Assembly: GCF_022606295.1 (NCBI RefSeq)
Contig: NZ_JAHHZS010000027.1
Span: forward strand, 1-55,321
Direction of reading: 5' to 3'
DNA: 55,321 bases
Origin: Arthrobacter bambusae
Lineage (GTDB): Bacteria; Actinomycetota; Actinomycetes; Actinomycetales; Micrococcaceae
The notes beneath the pieces are model-generated. The model worked only from the letters and a program-made list of their open reading frames with translations, was not told the origin of the DNA and ran no database searches. Positions 51,943 through 55,321 of this stretch are shown here, in pieces; the stretch's first letter is position 1; every line of letters starts with the position of its first letter. The translations under genes and the position numbers were made by a program.

Positions 51943-52004
51943 CCGGCCCCGGACGGGAACGCACAGCCGGGCGCCCGCCGTCGGGAATTGAAGTACTTAA
52001 CGTG

Positions 52005-52035
52005 AAAGAACCGGAGCCTACGCTCCGGTTCTTTT
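52005..52035 (+). terminator. Intrinsic terminator after lysC
   Basis: AAGAACCGGAGC (52007-52018) pairs with GCTCCGGTTCTT (52022-52033), loop CTA plus one base, followed by TT. Strong stem with A/T flanks on both sides, so it may also serve the convergent small gene at 52069. Confidence 0.88.
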
Positions 52036-52068
52036 GCTTCCCCGCGGCGTGGAGCCGCAAAAAGGGCT

Positions 52069-52272
52069 TCAGGCGGTTTCCTTGCGGATTCCGTAGTGGT
52101 GGCCTTGGTCGTCTGTTTCGACGACGAAATGCCCCAGGTCTTCTTCCGACGCCGTCTCGAAGTCGTCATGCTTGTGGACTACGGGCGCATCAATGTCGCC
52201 CCGGGCTGCCGGGCCGAACCAGAAGCGCAGTCGATCTGTGACCTTCATAAAGCTATCGAGTGCATGTCCCAC
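52069..52272 (-). CDS. Small paralogous protein A (FMKxTxRLRxxFGPA family)
   Basis: A 67-residue soluble protein. The N-terminus GHALDSFMKVTDRLRFWFGPA aligns with the next small gene upstream (TQRFMRATGKLRVIFGPA), and the C-terminus HFVVETDDQGHHYGIRKE aligns with QWETIRRPDGSTYVVPKN. GGAGG (52285-52281) stands 8 nt from the GTG at 52272; the GTG at 52281 overlaps the ribosome binding site and cannot be the start. Function unknown; its paralogue is 124 bp away on the same strand. Confidence 0.75.
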   Translation of the reverse strand: MGHALDSFMKVTDRLRFWFGPAARGDIDAPVVHKHDDFETASEEDLGHFVVETDDQGHHYGIRKETA

Positions 52273-52395
52273 AATTCCCACCTCCTTCCCCGCTGCGAGG
52301 TCCAGCCGTGCGGTTGGAGCTGAGTGGTTCCAGTGAGGCCAATTTTACGCCCGCAAGCCACAAAAGGCCCGGGCGGTCGTCCATCGAGGTGGGGG

Positions 52396-52620
52396 CTAGC
52401 GAAGGGACTTGTCGTCCGGGTTCTTGGGGACCACATAGGTGCTGCCGTCCGGCCTGCGGATGGTCTCCCATTGCTGCGCTTCGGCCTGGCGCCGCACGAG
52501 GAGGCGCTTGTTCTCCTCAGTCATTTCATGATCCAGGGAACTGCTGTGCGCCGGCCCGAAAATGACCCGCAGCTTGCCGGTTGCGCGCATGAATCTCTGG
52601 GTCATGGTCTCTTTGGCCAC
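52396..52620 (-). CDS. Small paralogous protein B (FMRxTxKLRxxFGPA family)
   Basis: A 74-residue soluble protein, GTG start, with GAGGG about 10 nt upstream. It shares the N-terminal FM(K/R)xTx(R/K)LRxxFGPA motif and the C-terminal D-G-x-x-Y segment with protein A. The middle is charged (HEMTEENKRLLVRRQAEAQ), probably helical. It is divergent from the OhrR-like regulator at 52730 and lies next to its palindromic operator, so it could be a regulated stress protein. No named family. Confidence 0.75.
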   Translation of the reverse strand: MAKETMTQRFMRATGKLRVIFGPAHSSSLDHEMTEENKRLLVRRQAEAQQWETIRRPDGSTYVVPKNPDDKSLR

Positions 52621-52660
52621 GTGGTCTACCCTCTCTCAAAAGGATGCTGTCGTTTAAGAG

Positions 52661-52685
52661 TACACTAACAATTAGTGCACTAACT
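52661..52685. promoter_or_regulatory. Operator between protein B and the OhrR-like gene
   Basis: Two overlapping palindromes, CACTAA-CAA-TTAGTG (52663-52677) and TAGTGCACTA (52673-52682), in an otherwise GC-rich gap. The position between divergent genes fits control by the MarR-type product of the right-hand gene. Confidence 0.6.
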
Positions 52686-52729
52686 ATCGACCGGAACAGC
52701 CCGGTCGCCCACACGGAACGGAGTACGCC

Positions 52730-53233
52730 ATGGCTGCCGCAGGCACACCCCTTGCCCCCGAAACCACTGCCCCGCCTGAAGATGACCTCTTGCTTGAGCG
52801 TCAGTTGTGCTTCGCCCTGACGGTGGCGTCGCGGAGCGTGGTGGGCGTCTACAAGCCGGTGCTTGAAAAAATGGGGCTGACTCATCCGCAGTACCTTGTG
52901 ATGCTGGCCCTCTGGGAACGCAGCCCGCGCACGCTCAAGGACATCAGCGAAGCTCTCCTGCACGAGCCAGCCACCCTTTCGCCCATCCTGCGGCGACTCG
53001 AGGAAGCAGGATTCGTGACCCGCAACCGCATCCACGGAAACGAAAGGGCCCTCGCCATTGCCTTGACCGACGCCGGCGCCGCCCTCAGGCAACAGGCGAC
53101 GGCCGTGCCTGGAACCATCATGGAGCGGCTTCAACTCACGCGGGCCGAAGTAGCCGAACTGCACCGGGCAATGACCGGGCTCATCGCAGCCACGCAACAC
53201 CATGCGGCCGGCACGGGCGATAAACTGGCATAA
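52730..53233 (+). CDS. MarR family regulator, OhrR-like
   Basis: A 167-residue regulator. LERQLCFALTVASRSVVGVYKPVLEKMG matches the N-terminus of OhrR (LCFALxxASR, with the redox-active Cys at about residue 26; written in parts LERQLCFALTVASRSV). The helix-turn-helix is LKDISEALLHEPATLSPILR and the wing includes NERALAIALTDAG. OhrR proteins sense organic hydroperoxides through this Cys, but no ohr peroxidase gene is adjacent. GGAG is 8 nt upstream of the ATG. Confidence 0.85.
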   Translation: MAAAGTPLAPETTAPPEDDLLLERQLCFALTVASRSVVGVYKPVLEKMGLTHPQYLVMLALWERSPRTLKDISEALLHEPATLSPILRRLEEAGFVTRNRIHGNERALAIALTDAGAALRQQATAVPGTIMERLQLTRAEVAELHRAMTGLIAATQHHAAGTGDKLA

Positions 53234-53249
53234 ATCAAGGAGAGACCCC

Positions 53250-53819
53250 ATGCGCCTGCGAATAGTCCGGTCAGTGTTGGCCGTCCTCGCCGTCGCTGGC
53301 CTTGCCGCCTGCACGCCGAGTCCCGGAGGCAACCCGCCCAGCACCTCGGCGCCCGGCAGCAGCACGTCGTCCCCGCCGTCGAGCAGCCCCACAGGACTTT
53401 TACCTGACGAAACGGCGTCTCCCAGCGGCAAACCGACCCCTTCGTTCTCCCCCACCGTGCCCAGCTCATCCGGCCGCGGGGAAGCCGAACTTTCCATCAT
53501 CGTCAGGCTCTCCCCCACGGCAGCCCCTGAAAGCTACACACTCGTCTGCACCGGCGGCGTCCCCGCCGCTGAAAGCCACCACCCCACCGCAGCCGCAGCG
53601 TGCGCTGCCCTGAAGAAAAACCCCGCCCTCCTCGCGCGCACGCCGCGCCCCAGCGACCAAGTCTGCGACCAGCGCTACGGCGGACCCCAGACGGCAATAG
53701 TCACCGGCGCCGTTGACGGAGTGGGCGTCGAGTCCGCCTACAAACTGACGGACGGCTGCGAAATCTCCGCCTGGGCCGCTGTCGCCGACATTCTGGGTTC
53801 AAGCGGTGCCGGAGCTTAA
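53250..53819 (+). CDS. SSI-like (subtilisin inhibitor) lipoprotein
   Basis: A 189-residue exported protein. Signal peptide and lipobox VAGLAACTP (lipidated Cys21), a Ser/Pro/Thr-rich linker (about 22-75), and a C-terminal SSI-like domain with paired cysteines in LVCTGG...HHPTAAAACAAL and VCDQRYGGPQTAIVTG...DGCEISAW. SSI proteins are secreted inhibitors of subtilisin-like proteases; here it is membrane-tethered. GGAGAG precedes the ATG at 53250. Its end overlaps the next gene by 14 bp, so translation is coupled. Confidence 0.85.
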   Translation: MRLRIVRSVLAVLAVAGLAACTPSPGGNPPSTSAPGSSTSSPPSSSPTGLLPDETASPSGKPTPSFSPTVPSSSGRGEAELSIIVRLSPTAAPESYTLVCTGGVPAAESHHPTAAAACAALKKNPALLARTPRPSDQVCDQRYGGPQTAIVTGAVDGVGVESAYKLTDGCEISAWAAVADILGSSGAGA

Positions 53820-54759
53820 ATACCAGCACCTCGCGCAAGAGAAATGGCTCGCGCTGCAGGCTGCCCACCACGAACGCGTTGACCGCTACGCCAAGCCATA
53901 CTTGGCCCGTCGCTCCGCCGGCCAGAAGCATCCGGTCGAAGACTTCCTCTTCACCTACTACACCCAGAAGCCCGGCCAGCTGCTGCGCTGGCATCCGGGT
54001 GACGGCGTCGTCCTCTCCGGCCCCAAGGCGGCCGAGCGGGCCGGGTGGAAGTATTACCAAGTGCTCGACGACGGCGCGTTGGCGTCCGCGGGACTGCCCG
54101 CCGGTACCGTGGCGGTCACCTTCGACCGCAGCCGGTTCGTGGCCGACCGCACCGAGGCCCTTCGCTTCGCCGGCATCATCCTCGCCGGAACCGTTGCGCG
54201 GCCCGCCCAGTTTGGTTGCTTCGGGCTGCACGAGTGGGCCATGGTCTACCGCCAGGACAAGTTCGACCTCCGTCACGAATACCTCAAGCTGCGGCTCGGC
54301 TCCGAAGGCACGGACACCGTAGTCGAGGACAACCGGATCCGGTGCTCCCACTTCGACGCCTTCCGTTTCTACACTCCTGACGCCACCCCGCTCAACGAAC
54401 TCACCCCGACGCGGGACAACCAGCGCACCATGGAGCAACCCGGCTGCCTGCACGCCAATATGGACCTCTACAAATGGGCGTACAAACTGACGCCGGCACT
54501 GCCGAGCGAACTGGTGATGGACTGTTTCGAGCTGTCCTGGCGGATCCGGGCCATGGACATGCAGGCGTCCCCCTACGACCTTGAAGAGTGGGGGTATCCG
54601 GCCATCAGGATCGAGACACCGCAGGGCAAGGCCGAGTACGTTGAGTATCAGAGGGCATTCGCCGCCGAGGCCCAGGCGCTCCGGGCCAGGGTCCTCGACG
54701 AAGTGCAGCCGCTCTTGGAACTCCTCGTACCAACACCGTCTCACGAAGGACAGCAATGA
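53806..54759 (+). CDS. Putative 3-methyladenine DNA glycosylase-like protein
   Basis: A 317-residue cytosolic protein starting PELKYQHLAQEKWLALQAAH from GTG 53806, inside the 3' end of the SSI lipoprotein gene. Motifs include FGCFGLHEWAMVYR, RDNQRTMEQPGCLHANMDLYKWAYKL and MDCFELSWRIRAMDMQASPYDL. Automated pipelines name such actinobacterial proteins 3-methyladenine DNA glycosylase, but I see no helix-hairpin-helix/Asp or AAG-type motif to support that activity. The conserved Cys/His content would also fit another enzyme. Overlaps the next gene by 4 bp. Confidence 0.72.
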   Translation: MPELKYQHLAQEKWLALQAAHHERVDRYAKPYLARRSAGQKHPVEDFLFTYYTQKPGQLLRWHPGDGVVLSGPKAAERAGWKYYQVLDDGALASAGLPAGTVAVTFDRSRFVADRTEALRFAGIILAGTVARPAQFGCFGLHEWAMVYRQDKFDLRHEYLKLRLGSEGTDTVVEDNRIRCSHFDAFRFYTPDATPLNELTPTRDNQRTMEQPGCLHANMDLYKWAYKLTPALPSELVMDCFELSWRIRAMDMQASPYDLEEWGYPAIRIETPQGKAEYVEYQRAFAAEAQALRARVLDEVQPLLELLVPTPSHEGQQ

Positions 54760-55127
54760 CTTCAAGCACAGGAAAGTACGACGTCGAACTCACCGTCACG
54801 CTGACAGAGGCACCAGGCGCCGTTGACTACGAGTTCGTCCTGCTCGGCTCGGGCGGCGAAGTTTCCGAAGGCTCGACCCTTCCGGACTCCCGCGCGGCGC
54901 TTGCCGCCGTCGAGCAATTCGGCGAAGAGATCTTCTTTCCGGTTCCCCGCCCGGACCGGATTTGCACCCAACAATACGGCGGCCCGCAGGTGGCGACGGT
55001 CACGGGCCGGTTCCATGGGCGCGAGGTCAGCAGCCGCTTCAGCCGGACGGACGGCTGCGAGATCGCCCGCTGGCGAACCATGGCCGCACTCCTCGGCGGC
55101 GTGGCGGGCTCTACGGGAAACATCTAA
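54756..55127 (+). CDS. Cytosolic SSI-like domain protein
   Basis: A 123-residue protein with no signal peptide. The C-terminal half matches the SSI domain: RICTQQYGGPQVATVTGRF and FSRTDGCEIARW hold one Cys pair. The segment that carries the first Cys pair in the neighbouring lipoprotein is replaced by LLGSGGEVSEGSTLPDSRAA without cysteine. It overlaps the glycosylase-like gene (ATGA). Loss of one disulfide and of the signal peptide fits a cytoplasmic location and argues it is not a classical secreted inhibitor. Confidence 0.8.
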   Translation: MTSSTGKYDVELTVTLTEAPGAVDYEFVLLGSGGEVSEGSTLPDSRAALAAVEQFGEEIFFPVPRPDRICTQQYGGPQVATVTGRFHGREVSSRFSRTDGCEIARWRTMAALLGGVAGSTGNI

Positions 55128-55128
55128 C

Positions 55129-55321
55129 CCAACGCCCGCTCACATATAACCCCTCCCCAGCCAACGCCCGCTCACATATAACCCCTCCCCAGCCAACGCC
55201 CGCTCACATATAACCCCTCCCCAGCCAACGCCCGCTCACATGATCTGCAAGAGGTTCCACCCTTTAGCGACATGCGTGAGCGGGCGTCGGCCAAAAGGGC
55301 CATAAAGGTGAGCGAGCCGAC
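55129..55321. repeat. Mirrored 32-bp-period repeat array, site 2 (runs off the window)
   Basis: Three identical 32-bp units (55129-55160, 55161-55192, 55193-55224) and a partial fourth, each containing CCCGCTCACATATAACCCC; GCTCAC words are at 55138, 55170, 55202 and 55234. After a 36-bp centre, GTGAGC words run the other way at 55276 and 55308, 32 bp apart, with GGGCGTCGG and AAAAG as in site 1. The array continues past the window end. Confidence 0.9.

Noticed and set aside
55129..55240. CRISPR array
   Set aside because: The 32-bp units abut directly with no unique spacers, and the array reverses orientation; no cas genes are nearby.

Overview
The window is GC-rich, densely coded, and looks like the chromosome of a Micrococcaceae actinobacterium of the Arthrobacter / Paenarthrobacter / Pseudarthrobacter type. 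This rests on a RamB-type regulator beside isocitrate lyase, a small SRP RNA just upstream of dnaX with recR following, an aspartokinase with an apparent internal beta-subunit start, LytR_C and SSI-like proteins, and many apparently leaderless promoters. The genus is an inference from gene content and order; no database search was run.

Layout. 0-5 kb: glyoxylate shunt (ramB-like regulator, aceA, aceB), with two copies of a 66-bp palindromic repeat flanking aceB. 5-7.5 kb: CynX/NimT-like MFS transporter and a ROK repressor. 7.7-19.7 kb: a 13-gene, one-strand sugar operon divergent from the ROK gene. It encodes three Gfo/Idh/MocA dehydrogenases plus a degenerate relative, a lipoprotein-dependent ABC importer without its own ATPase, two TIM-barrel isomerase/epimerase-like enzymes, a DUF1080 (3-keto-disaccharide hydrolase type) protein, a TolB-like propeller, a Dabb protein and a UPF0303 protein. 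The best reading is uptake of an oligosaccharide or glycoside, oxidation to a 3-keto sugar, then cleavage. 19.8-21.1 kb: GNAT and DsbA/FrnE-like genes.

21.1-24 kb is a less GC-biased accessory stretch: a broken aminoglycoside-phosphotransferase-type gene, two orphan lipoproteins and several very small ORFs. 24-29.3 kb: TetR regulator, LytR_C membrane protein overlapping a conserved small protein, HAD hydrolase plus Stealth sugar-phosphate transferase, and a metallophosphodiesterase. 29.4-33.5 kb: a mirrored 32-bp repeat array, then APC permease, TetR and YtcJ-like amidohydrolase, a likely uptake-plus-hydrolysis module. 33.5-38.6 kb: glutathione-peroxidase-like peroxidase, M23 peptidase-fold protein with a Pro/Thr/Ser-rich tail, a divergent marR/MFS efflux pair, and a DUF2236 (MpaB-type) protein. 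38.6-43.3 kb: bifunctional putA with a divergent LysR regulator, then tRNA-Ser(GGA).

43.6-52 kb is core genome: NIF3-like small protein, SRP RNA, dnaX, recR, ABC-2 exporter pair and lysC. 52-55.3 kb: two small paralogous proteins, an OhrR-like MarR regulator, and a tightly overlapping three-gene unit in which two subtilisin-inhibitor (SSI)-like proteins flank a protein usually annotated as a 3-methyladenine DNA glycosylase. The first SSI protein is a lipoprotein. The second lacks a signal peptide and the first cysteine pair. This unit, the 3-keto-sugar operon, the mirrored 32-bp arrays and the recurring TANNNT-N6-start promoters are the most interesting items.
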